Source of the DNA: Deltaproteobacteria bacterium
GTDB taxonomy: Bacteria > Myxococcota_A > Polyangia > Nannocystales > Nannocystaceae
Assembly (NCBI GenBank): GCA_947492135.1
Contig: CANLQR010000014.1
Span: forward strand, 1-35,651
DNA length: 35,651 bases
Direction of reading: 5' to 3'
Part shown: piece after piece, positions 26,401 to 33,134 of the stretch
How positions within the stretch are numbered: the first letter of the stretch is position 1
Layout of the letters: each line of letters begins with the position of its first letter
Notes under the pieces: model-generated
Told to the model about the DNA's origin: nothing
The model's input: the letters and a program-made list of their open reading frames with translations, nothing else
Databases searched by the model: none
Made by a program: the position numbers and the translations under genes

Positions 26401-26711
26401 CGTGGAGCGCCGACGGCAAGTGGCTGTACAGCGGAGACAACGCCGGTGCGGTGCGGGCCTGGCCGGTCGACCGCGCCGATCCGGCGGCCGAAGTGATGGT
26501 CCTCGACGGTCACACCAACGTGCTTTCCGGACTCGCAGTCGTGGGCGATGGATCGGCGTTCGCGACCACGAGCTACGATGGTGCCGTCCGCATCTGGCCG
26601 TTGCATCCCGAGGGCCTGCGCGAGGTCGCGTGCGCAATGATCGGCCGCGACCTGACCGACGACGAGTGGTCGACGCACGTCGGCGGCAAGCCCAAGACGG
26701 TCTGCGATTAG
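23421..26711 (+). CDS. FHA - transmembrane - WD40 beta-propeller protein
   Basis: The 1,096-residue product begins with an FHA domain with GRT (26-28), STQHC (41-45) and STNGT (61-65). A Ser/Gly-rich linker (100-165), a helical juxtamembrane block (168-235) and one membrane segment (about 237-256) follow. A short helical region (LLALRALGG...AEQVLRRAL) precedes about 12-14 WD40 repeats (about 345-1075) of the pattern GH...V...SPDG+W..S....+..LWDL. This is enough for two propellers. The layout predicts FHA inside and the propellers outside the cytoplasm. The helical block plus WD40 resembles the C-terminal half of nSTAND/NACHT-WD40 proteins, but the NTPase is absent. A TACAAA box at 23403-23408 lies 12 bases before the ATG. 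Likely a phospho-dependent scaffold linked to the T6SS. Confidence 0.88.
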   Translation: MIRLSISEQGQPPRLVTFNKSAIVVGRTDASELCLTGKGLSTQHCRISSGPQGLQIEDLGSTNGTYVNRVRISGPTLITAADEIVIAVYVVRALAESGINTSPGEVSSGGPQRTGSIPLQGTGGLSSGARPANVGSSSGQVPTQTASMPGPLSSTGAMPVGAAFDDARWVREWERLDKLATEWIAAKRDRSRLLRADKLAHARRWLAQGRGRQPLPKREHSEFIQASASAARLRIVRNVTIVSLVLGLGGVAAWRLMPEPVPTELDAVAGSGGEVVAPLPPEVVVEPTADPAQLDAAVAKATSLIAAEPDLAALLALRALGGLPSEGDPRGTSAEQVLRRALQNHRGQPLRGHDSALTSVAMSPDGRWVASVAGGAESSVAYLWDLERPGLAKPQKLRGGQIGAIRTIAFAPDGTSVIVAGDDEELSRWDLRETPPALKTITAPDGGTVALGWSGDGRWLVAGGRSGRARVFDLSQPSPKGSALEGHTGSITAVDINAAGTRVVTASQDGTAMVFRLAAGVQTAKPTKLEGHMGAVQDVALSPDGRWVITGGADTLAKLWDLNVRVPVPRDFTAHTESVDHVAFTRDGRLALTAGADDVVTVWKLTVAQPELAGLSDRRSKGKGDITALWVGGPSLSDPDRAQRSTWAVMGAADGSVRTLDPSKIDKTIDGNEIPAHTAGRVVLGVDTKGAFAASGGADAVVRAWDLAERESGGLSKVGRGHAGAVVDLALNVSGTRVLTGGADGNARLWEVSDRARLREIAVMPVHKGKVQVAISPDGRYGATASEDGIVRLWPADGAGPELAHKDYPGHTAEVNELVFGPDGTVLVSVSNDKTARVWRMTEDPAKDVVVIVQEDLVKHAAVGPQSRWLITATIGQLNLWDLHKPNPAQQTLPLEGHESDIRCVAISPDGRWAASGDANDRVVLWDLSTGDVKQRRLKAHTESVNALAFSSDGRWLASAGRDRRVLVWRLTSKHPEDDPITLEGHASGIGQLAWSADGKWLYSGDNAGAVRAWPVDRADPAAEVMVLDGHTNVLSGLAVVGDGSAFATTSYDGAVRIWPLHPEGLREVACAMIGRDLTDDEWSTHVGGKPKTVCD

Positions 26712-28591
26712 TCGCCGGGCGGTCCGCGGTCACCCTTGCAGTCGCTCTCCCAGGGCGCGCACTTGAATCGCACGTGGATGTGCGAGAAGTGGTCGGCGGA
26801 GTGCTGCACGATCACGCGGCCATTGTTGCCCTTGGTCGGGTACTGGATCCAGGCGTCGAGTTCGGCCTTGGTCGCGCCCATGTTCTTGGCCGCGTCGTAG
26901 ACATAGGGCTGCAAGATGATGTCGAGGAAGATCGCCTCCACGGCATCGGTCTTGATGAGTGCACGCATCAAGCCCCAGGTTGCGTACCAGTCGACCTCGT
27001 ACCAAAACGGGCGACGCTCCTTCTGGCGACCGTCGCCGAGGTACTTGGTCTTGTACACACCCTTGAGCGTGGGCAGCCAGATGTCGACGTCGCGCCCGGC
27101 CTGATGGGACTTGTGGGGGTCGAAGTGGCCGCCGAGCTTCTTGCTCATGTCGGCGACGATCAAGTCTCCATCGTAGTCGACATCCTGGCGGAACGTGACG
27201 ATGCCCTTGTGCAGATTTTTGATCATGTAGGCCGAGCCCCACATGATGTTCTCCGCCTTGCGCGTGTACGCGTCGTTCTTGGGCAGCTGGATGCCGCCCT
27301 CGAGGCGACCGCCGTTCGGTGTGCCCACCGATCGTGCGGTGTCCTTGATCGTGAGCTCGGCGATCGCTTGCCGGGGCTCGCGGGGCTTGTACGGCTTGGG
27401 ATCGATCCACACGATCACCTTTTGGCCGGCGGCGACCTCGGTGACGGTGGGGTTGTACTCGCGCAGGCGAGTGATCTCGAGTCCGAAGCGTGTCGCCACT
27501 TGCGACCACCCTTCGCCGGCTTCGACCTCGTACTCGATGCACGTCTGAGGCAGCGGTCGCAGCCGCGGCTTCTTCACGATCAGGGTTTGGCCGCTGCGTG
27601 GCTTCTCCTGCGCTTCGCCCTTGCGCGAAGGCGGCTCGCAAGCCAGCGGGACGAGCACGGCATCGGGATCGATCAGGTTCCAGCTGACGAGGTCGGCCTC
27701 GTCGACACCGTAACGGCGGGCGATGTCGCCGAGCTTTTCACCAGGGATCACCGCGTGTTCGATTGCACCCTCGACGTCGGCCACGAGATCATCGGCGCCC
27801 GGCTCAGGGGTGCGGTCGCTGGGTCGAGGCCTGACGGGGGGTGGCACCTCGCCACCGTCGTCGTCCTCACGATCGTCGTCGGGGCTCGAGGTTCCCGCGT
27901 TGCTGTCGACCACCGCGACCTCGGTGGGTGTCGGCGGCTTGGGCCAAAAGACGACAGCGAGCGTGGCGGCGGCACCGACCACGACCACTCCCGTGATGCC
28001 CAGCGCAATCGCGGTCACGCCTCGTCGTGCGGCGACCTTGGCGCTCACCACCACGAACTCGCTGATCAGTCGGCCGTGGTCGTCGCCAGACGAGGGCGGA
28101 GGACTTGCGAGCCAGCGCTTGGCTTGGCGAAGCTCGTCTCCGCCCAGCACCAGACGGTTCGGTCGATCGGCGGCATCCCACTGTTCGGCGTATCGCTGCA
28201 GCTTGGCCTGGACGTCGCGCCAGCGGCGATGGGGCCCCGAGCCGCGAACGATGGGCCCGGTGCCGCTGATCTCGATCGCGGGACCCGTCGACTCCGCAGC
28301 GGTCACCCTCAGGATCTGCAGCAGGAACGGACCGACGTAAAACCTGTCGTCTTCGCTCAGCGTCACCGGCTGCGCGACCCGCTTGCCGCCCATCCAGGTG
28401 CCGTTGGTGGAGCCGCGGTCGATCAACACCACGGCGCCATTGCTGGGCTCGAGCACGCAGTGCATCGACGACACCCCAACCCCATCGAGCACGACCGCGT
28501 TGCTGGCATCGCGGCCAATGCCGACCTGCGCCTGCGCGAGCGCAATGGTGCGGATCGAACCGTCCTGAGCCGTGACGCGGAGGCTATGCAT
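26708..28591 (-). CDS. FHA - transmembrane - LysM - MepA-type murein endopeptidase
   Basis: The 627 residues from ATG 28591 (an upstream extension to 28738 would overlap the kinase gene) combine an FHA domain (GRD 26-28, STNGT 61-65), a helical juxtamembrane block, one membrane helix (about 191-215), an Asp/Pro-rich spacer and two LysM-like segments (about 278-316 and 352-395). Last comes a MepA/M74-type zinc endopeptidase domain. Metal and active-site residues are visible as SHQAGRDVD (495-503) and HSADHFSHIHVRF (597-609). MepA cuts D-Ala-mDAP cross-links. Placing this enzyme in the periplasm under an FHA sensor suggests local peptidoglycan opening for T6SS assembly, comparable in role to TagX. 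Its stop overlaps that of the WD40 gene (26708-26711). It follows the kinase gene by 68 bases. Confidence 0.88.
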   Translation of the reverse strand: MHSLRVTAQDGSIRTIALAQAQVGIGRDASNAVVLDGVGVSSMHCVLEPSNGAVVLIDRGSTNGTWMGGKRVAQPVTLSEDDRFYVGPFLLQILRVTAAESTGPAIEISGTGPIVRGSGPHRRWRDVQAKLQRYAEQWDAADRPNRLVLGGDELRQAKRWLASPPPSSGDDHGRLISEFVVVSAKVAARRGVTAIALGITGVVVVGAAATLAVVFWPKPPTPTEVAVVDSNAGTSSPDDDREDDDGGEVPPPVRPRPSDRTPEPGADDLVADVEGAIEHAVIPGEKLGDIARRYGVDEADLVSWNLIDPDAVLVPLACEPPSRKGEAQEKPRSGQTLIVKKPRLRPLPQTCIEYEVEAGEGWSQVATRFGLEITRLREYNPTVTEVAAGQKVIVWIDPKPYKPREPRQAIAELTIKDTARSVGTPNGGRLEGGIQLPKNDAYTRKAENIMWGSAYMIKNLHKGIVTFRQDVDYDGDLIVADMSKKLGGHFDPHKSHQAGRDVDIWLPTLKGVYKTKYLGDGRQKERRPFWYEVDWYATWGLMRALIKTDAVEAIFLDIILQPYVYDAAKNMGATKAELDAWIQYPTKGNNGRVIVQHSADHFSHIHVRFKCAPWESDCKGDRGPPGD

Positions 28592-28659
28592 TCGCGGGTG
28601 CGTGGCCCAGGGCGGTCGAGCGAGTTGGCCTCGGTGCCGGCGGGCGGATGGTCGGAACG

Positions 28660-30639
28660 CTAGAACGTGTGCGACGGGAGCTTGAAGTCCGAGTTCTTGG
28701 GGAACTTGGCTTTGCTCTCGACGGCCGCCTTCACACAATCCCGGGTCTCTTCGGCGAGCGAACCGCCTCCGGATTTCGAGACCGAGTTCACCCTCGCGCG
28801 GCCCTCTGCGGTGATCTTGTAGGTGACGTTGATCTTGATGGGCAGCGGTCCTTTGCAGCTCTTGACCGCACCGCTGGCCTTGGTGATGCCCTTGAGAATG
28901 TCTTCCTCGGACAAGACCTTCTTGATCTCATCCCTCGCCGGCTTGGGATGGGGCTTGAGCGGGACGATCTTCTCGGGGGTCTCCGGGACCACCTCGGGCT
29001 TTGGCGGGGTCTCGGGCTTGATCTCCGGCGGGACGATCTCGGGAGTTGGCGTTGGCGTCGGCGTCGGCTCGGTGAGCTTGGGGCCGCTGGGCTCGGGATC
29101 CTTCACCGGATCGGCCGGCTTGATCTCGGGCTTCGCGTCAGGCTTGGCCTTGGCCTCGGCCACGACCGCTGCATCCTCCGGGGGGTCTCCGAGCAAGAAA
29201 TACGCCGCGAGTCCGCCGCCTCCGACTGCGATGATGGCCCCGAACACGAGCATCAAGACGAAGCCGACCTTCGAGCGCTGCTCGACCGCGAACACCGTGG
29301 CGTCGGGATTGCGCGTGGCGTCACCGAACGCCGGCGGCCGCGTGTCGGGGCCCTGCGGATTGGTCTGCGGCGCGCCGCGTCCGGGCGGATACGTCGACAC
29401 CGGCGGGTTGCGGGTGATCACCGCGCCGCCGCCCTGGTGCAGGACATCCTGACCCATCCCGTCCATCATGAACGTGGCTTCGGGACGGTCGTTGACCATG
29501 GCCGGCGGCGTGCTGCCGTTGCCCCACTGCGCGCCCAGCCGAATCGTGCCGCCTGGCTCGATCGGCATCGCCGCGTTGGGATCGAGCATCATCGTTCCAC
29601 CGCGCGCTTCGGGCGGCTGGCTCTGAGAGATCGGTGTGGCGCCGTTGCCCATCCACATCGTCGCGCCGGGGCCGTCGGCCATCTGCGTGCCGCGTGCCAT
29701 CAGCGGTGGCCCCACGTCATGACCGCCGGAAAGCCGGCCATCAGGCCCGACCGCCGAGATCGCGGCCTCGAGCTCGACCATGCTCTGGTAGCGGTCGTCG
29801 GGCCGCTTGGACAAGGCCTTGACGATGATCGCCTCCACGATCGGCGAGATCTTCGCATCGGGTGCCATCGTCGACGGCAGCGTCAGTGGCTCGGTCAGAT
29901 GCCGACTGAGCACGCGCATGAAGTTGTCGCCGTCGAACGGCACCTGTCCGGTCAGGAACTCATACAGGCAGATCGCGGCGGCATAGACGTCGGTGCGTCC
30001 GTCTGCGGGATCGCCCATCGCCTGCTCGGGGGCCATGTACTTGGCAGTGCCGAACACCGCGCCGGTGCGCGTCAGCCCGCCGCCCTCACCACTTTCGTCG
30101 GTGACCTTGGCGATGCCGAAATCGAGGAGCTTGATGAAGTCGCGTCCGTCGGATCGCTTGACCAGGAAGCAGTTCGCCGGCTTCAGGTCGCGGTGGATGA
30201 TCCCGCGGGCATGCGCGGCCGTCAGCGCGCGCACGATCTGGAGCATCAGCTCGCGGGCTCGCGCCCAGGGAATCCGTCGCTCGCGGCGGAGCAACTGCGA
30301 GAGGTCTTCGCCCTCGAGGTACTCCATCGCGAAGAACACCGAGCCGCCTGGCACCGGGCCGAAGTCCACGATGTCGACGATGTTCTCGTGGGAGATCATC
30401 GAGGCGGCGCGCGCCTCTTGAAGGAACCGGTCGACGTGGGTCTGCTCGCGGCACAGCTCGTGCTTGAGGACCTTGAGCGCGACCTTCTTTCGTAGCGTGA
30501 TGTGCTCGGCGAGAAACACCGAGCCCATGCCGCCGTCGCCGATCATTTTCAGGACGCGAAACCGTTCGTTGAGAACGGTCCCGACCAGGTCCTCCGGGCG
30601 ATGCCACCCTCCGCCGGCGCCTTGGGGCTGATCAGTCAT
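28660..30639 (-). CDS. Ser/Thr kinase with transmembrane helix and periplasmic AgmX-like domain
   Basis: The 659-residue product carries an intact Hanks kinase: GDGGMG (34-39), K56, HRDLKPAN (149-156), DFG (173-175) and APEQ (203-206). A low-complexity cytoplasmic segment (310-455) repeats short threonine motifs (GATMWM, GGTMML, GGTIRL, EATFMM, DATVFA). A membrane helix (about 458-484) leads to a Lys/Pro/Glu spacer (490-585) like those in TonB. The C-terminal ~70-residue domain has SCKG, a GRARVNSVSKSGG strand and a second cysteine near the end, resembling the AgmX/PglI C-terminal domain of myxobacteria. It probably phosphorylates FHA partners in this cluster and senses or pushes on something in the periplasm. 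Confidence 0.9.
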   Translation of the reverse strand: MTDQPQGAGGGWHRPEDLVGTVLNERFRVLKMIGDGGMGSVFLAEHITLRKKVALKVLKHELCREQTHVDRFLQEARAASMISHENIVDIVDFGPVPGGSVFFAMEYLEGEDLSQLLRRERRIPWARARELMLQIVRALTAAHARGIIHRDLKPANCFLVKRSDGRDFIKLLDFGIAKVTDESGEGGGLTRTGAVFGTAKYMAPEQAMGDPADGRTDVYAAAICLYEFLTGQVPFDGDNFMRVLSRHLTEPLTLPSTMAPDAKISPIVEAIIVKALSKRPDDRYQSMVELEAAISAVGPDGRLSGGHDVGPPLMARGTQMADGPGATMWMGNGATPISQSQPPEARGGTMMLDPNAAMPIEPGGTIRLGAQWGNGSTPPAMVNDRPEATFMMDGMGQDVLHQGGGAVITRNPPVSTYPPGRGAPQTNPQGPDTRPPAFGDATRNPDATVFAVEQRSKVGFVLMLVFGAIIAVGGGGLAAYFLLGDPPEDAAVVAEAKAKPDAKPEIKPADPVKDPEPSGPKLTEPTPTPTPTPEIVPPEIKPETPPKPEVVPETPEKIVPLKPHPKPARDEIKKVLSEEDILKGITKASGAVKSCKGPLPIKINVTYKITAEGRARVNSVSKSGGGSLAEETRDCVKAAVESKAKFPKNSDFKLPSHTF

Positions 30640-30651
30640 CCAGGATGCGCC

Positions 30652-30660
30652 ATGGTAACC
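30652..30660 (-). promoter_or_regulatory. -10-like box before the AgmX-tailed kinase gene
   Basis: On the minus strand GGTTACCAT contains TACCAT (TAnnnT) 12 bases before the ATG at 30639; the preceding TG is GG. No Shine-Dalgarno is visible. The 134-base gap to the upstream gene contains nothing else recognisable. Predicted from pattern only. Confidence 0.35.
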
Positions 30661-30773
30661 GAGAAAACGCGCGGGGTCGCCTCGGCGGTCTGGTGCCGCG
30701 GTTGGCAGGCCCGCATCGGGGATGACCAGCAGCTTGGTGGGGCTCTCGCTCGTCGACCGACGCGGCGTTGGGC

Positions 30774-32348
30774 CTACACGCGACAGGTGGCGCTAAACGC
30801 TCGACCCACCGCGTCCGCGCGAAAATCGGCGACCACCGTGAGATCCGATCCCTCGGCCCGCCCTCGTAGCGTACAGGTGCCTGGCGGTCCGTCTGGCAAC
30901 ACATGGGCTGCGGCCCGCAGGAGCGCCGCGTCGAGTTCTGCCGGGCCGTCCCCGTGTGCCAAGCCGTCCTTCGCGGCGCGCGCGGCCCGGGCTGCACGCC
31001 CGACCAGGATCCGACCCGCCAACCCCGGCCCGTCGAGCTTGGCAACCATCGGTGCCCCGACGGCGAGCACGCGCTCACCACCTGGTTCAGCGCCAAGGAC
31101 GGTGATTCCCGAATCGACCATCGTCCGCATCGCGTCGACCGCCATCGAGGCGCGAACCGGGAGGTTGCGGCCGCTGCCTCGCCCGAGCTGTGGTGTCCAC
31201 GACGCGGGCCCGACGACTGCCCCCGCACGCCCGAACGCATCGCCGAAGGTCCCGTCGCGGCGCAGCGAAGCGCCAAGCATCGCCGCGATCGCGAAGACCG
31301 CGGGGCCGAACACCACGCGCGGACCCACGCGGGTCGTCTCGCACGCCAGCACGATCTCGTTGGCCGCGGCACACAGCCACTGCGTGACCGGGTTTCCCCG
31401 CAGTTCGACCCACGCCGAAAGCGGAGCGTTTCCGGCATCGAGGAGCTCTGCATCGAGCGCGACGATGATCGGCGTGTGCATCGCGGCACCGAGCGCGGCG
31501 AGCTCGGCGTGGACTGCCAGATCATCCGGGGCGTCGGTCACGAACACCGCGTCCACGGGCGCCCGCTCGAGCGTCCGTCGCAGCGCGTCGATACGGTGGT
31601 CGGTATCGGTGTCGAGCAACTCGATGGCCAGCTTCGCGTGTCCAGGCGACTCGCCGAGCACGAACTTGAGCCCACGCCAGCTCGTCTCGATGGCGGCCGC
31701 GGGTTGGTGGCCGAGCGCGTCGGCGGCGGTCGCTTCGATCGCATCGAGGATCAGCGCCGATGCCCGTTGGCTGGCGCCGGTGGGCTTGACGACGCCACCG
31801 GGCGTCGGCTTGCGCATCGCGCCGACGAACGCATCGATGCTGCTGCGTGCGGCTGCCACGGTGTCGGGCTGCGGTAGCTCGGCCTGGGCGAAGATCGCGT
31901 CGATGGCGGAGCCGCCTCCGCTGGTGCTGCTCGGCGCTGGGGGCACCACGGCGGGCGAGCCCACGGATGCGGCCGTGGGTGGCGGCTCGAGGGCGATCAG
32001 CGCCTGAACCAGCGCGCCTTCGCCGACCAAGGTCCGTACTCGGTCGATCGCTTCGGTCAGTCGGATCGCGGCCTGCGGGCGGACCAACGACGTCGCGACC
32101 TCCGCGAGGCTGCGCAGCGGTTCGTGCTCGGCCCACACATCGGCGACGCGCAAGGCCCGGGCGCTCGACAACTTCAGGTCGTAGCGGCGTGACGGCGCGC
32201 TCCCGAGTCGGTCGGCCACCTCCACCACGGCATGCAGTTCGAGCCGCGCCATGACGTCGGCCATGCGTTCGCCCGACACCGTGATGCGGTCACCCTTGGG
32301 GCTCCCAGAGAACCGACCGACGAACAAAAAACGCAGGGTCTCGAGCAT
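30774..32348 (-). CDS. Single-chain TssB/TssC-like sheath protein
   Basis: The contractile T6SS sheath is normally built from separate TssB (~165 residues) and TssC (~490). This 524-residue product appears to hold both. Residues 1-115 follow the TssB pattern: LRFLFVGRFSG, then ITVSGERMADVMARL, a YDLKLSSARAL strand and a VWAEHEPLRSLAEV helix. After an Ala/Pro/Gly linker (118-165), residues 165-524 follow TssC: AIETSWRGLKFVLGE (219-233) for the EASWRGLxYLV hallmark, a DAVFVTDAP...HTPIIVALDAELL block, and VVFGPAVFAIAAML for the YLWGNAAFAFAxxL segment. The TssC part is about 150 residues shorter than usual. It could be the working sheath, a cap-like paralogue or a regulator. TssA was considered but its ImpA-N motif is absent. 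Confidence 0.65.
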   Translation of the reverse strand: MLETLRFLFVGRFSGSPKGDRITVSGERMADVMARLELHAVVEVADRLGSAPSRRYDLKLSSARALRVADVWAEHEPLRSLAEVATSLVRPQAAIRLTEAIDRVRTLVGEGALVQALIALEPPPTAASVGSPAVVPPAPSSTSGGGSAIDAIFAQAELPQPDTVAAARSSIDAFVGAMRKPTPGGVVKPTGASQRASALILDAIEATAADALGHQPAAAIETSWRGLKFVLGESPGHAKLAIELLDTDTDHRIDALRRTLERAPVDAVFVTDAPDDLAVHAELAALGAAMHTPIIVALDAELLDAGNAPLSAWVELRGNPVTQWLCAAANEIVLACETTRVGPRVVFGPAVFAIAAMLGASLRRDGTFGDAFGRAGAVVGPASWTPQLGRGSGRNLPVRASMAVDAMRTMVDSGITVLGAEPGGERVLAVGAPMVAKLDGPGLAGRILVGRAARAARAAKDGLAHGDGPAELDAALLRAAAHVLPDGPPGTCTLRGRAEGSDLTVVADFRADAVGRAFSATCRV

Positions 32349-32355
32349 CGTCGCT

Positions 32356-32364
32356 ACCGTAACA
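32356..32364 (-). promoter_or_regulatory. Extended -10-like box before the TssB/TssC-like gene
   Basis: On the minus strand TGTTACGGT fits TGnTAnnnT and ends seven bases before the ATG at 32348, in the 49-base gap after the upstream gene. There is no Shine-Dalgarno. A transcript from here would be leaderless or nearly so. Predicted from pattern only. Confidence 0.45.
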
Positions 32365-32397
32365 CTGGGAGGCCGCGGTTTGGCGACCTCAGACCCA

Positions 32398-33042
32398 TCA
32401 CTCGGCCGAGTCGATCATGTTGCCGCTGCGCTGGGAGCCCTCGGCGTCGATGCAGGTGACCTCGAAATCCCGGATGCCCACCGGCGCACCGAAGATTTTG
32501 CGCGCCGCGAGCGTGCCCCGCGTGACGCGACAATGCTCGAACGACTCGCCCGCATCGCCGACGACGTCGGCAAAGGCAGCCACGACGCCGGTCTCGTCGT
32601 ACTCGATCCAAAAACGGTACACGTGCCGATCACTGCCCAGGTCGACCCGCCAACGGTCGGGCGCAAGGCGCTCGTACGTCATCTGGAAGTGGTCACGCGA
32701 CTTGGCAGAGAATGGTCCGCGCTCGCCGTCGCGGTCCGACATCGCCCACCACAGCCTGACGTCGGCGATCTCGCGGGGGTTCTCGATCGGCGTCCATGCG
32801 TCCAGCGCGATCTCGAAGTTCGACTTCCCGAAGTTGCGGGTGATGCGAACGAGCTCGGTGTGCTGCAAGGTGGCGGTGGAAAGTGCCGCGGCAGGGGTCT
32901 GTTCGTTGGGGATCGTCCCCACCGATCCGACCGGCGGATCCTCGCCTTGGTGAGGTCCGTTGGTGTCTGTCCCGCTCGGCGGGCAGCCGCACCCGAGCCC
33001 CGCCAGGCAGAGCATGCGAACCTGGACCAGACGCAAAGGCAC
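32398..33042 (-). CDS. Putative secreted or lipoprotein of unknown function
   Basis: The family is not recognised. The frame is open to 33126, but GTG 33042 (or TTG 33036) gives a short basic-hydrophobic leader, RLVQVRMLCLAGLGCGC, that looks like a lipoprotein signal with a non-ideal lipobox. The product is then 214 residues. After a Gly/Pro-rich spacer, a folded region reads VRITRNFGKSNFEIALDAW, RLWWAMSDRDG and YRFWIEYDETGVVAAFADV, which suggests a beta-rich domain with several tryptophans. It lies 49 bases before the TssB/TssC-like gene on the same strand. A TACCGT hexamer at 33052-33057, nine bases before the GTG, matches the -10-like boxes elsewhere and supports this start. Confidence 0.5.
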   Translation of the reverse strand: MPLRLVQVRMLCLAGLGCGCPPSGTDTNGPHQGEDPPVGSVGTIPNEQTPAAALSTATLQHTELVRITRNFGKSNFEIALDAWTPIENPREIADVRLWWAMSDRDGERGPFSAKSRDHFQMTYERLAPDRWRVDLGSDRHVYRFWIEYDETGVVAAFADVVGDAGESFEHCRVTRGTLAARKIFGAPVGIRDFEVTCIDAEGSQRSGNMIDSAE

Positions 33043-33051
33043 GGGAACGTG

Positions 33052-33057
33052 ACGGTA
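33052..33057 (-). promoter_or_regulatory. -10-like hexamer before the 214-residue putative lipoprotein
   Basis: TACCGT on the minus strand lies nine bases before the GTG at 33042. It shares the 92-base divergent region with a TAGCAT hexamer at 33121-33126 facing the S9-peptidase remnant on the plus strand. Weak on its own; supported by the same arrangement at several neighbours. Confidence 0.3.
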
Positions 33058-33134
33058 CTGCGCTGGGTCGAGGTTGCAAGCCCCGGCGGATCCATGTGTG
33101 AGCGGTCGCACGGATTCAGCTAGCATCGCCGCTG

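Noticed and set aside
24450-26620. Repetitive DNA in the WD40 region as a tandem DNA repeat
   Set aside because: The similarity is at protein level (WD40 blades); the DNA copies are strongly diverged.
26402-28663. 753-codon open frame on the plus strand across the end of the WD40 gene and the FHA-LysM-MepA gene
   Set aside because: It is antisense to clear domain-bearing genes, its product is Arg/His/Gly-rich without motifs, and such frames are expected from GC-rich codon use.
28648-30495. 615-codon plus-strand frame opposite the AgmX-tailed kinase
   Set aside because: The minus strand has all kinase motifs in order; the plus frame has none.
30774-32348. Call as TssA (ImpA)
   Set aside because: The N terminus lacks the ImpA-N motif and instead has a TssB-like start followed by the TssC SWRGL hallmark.
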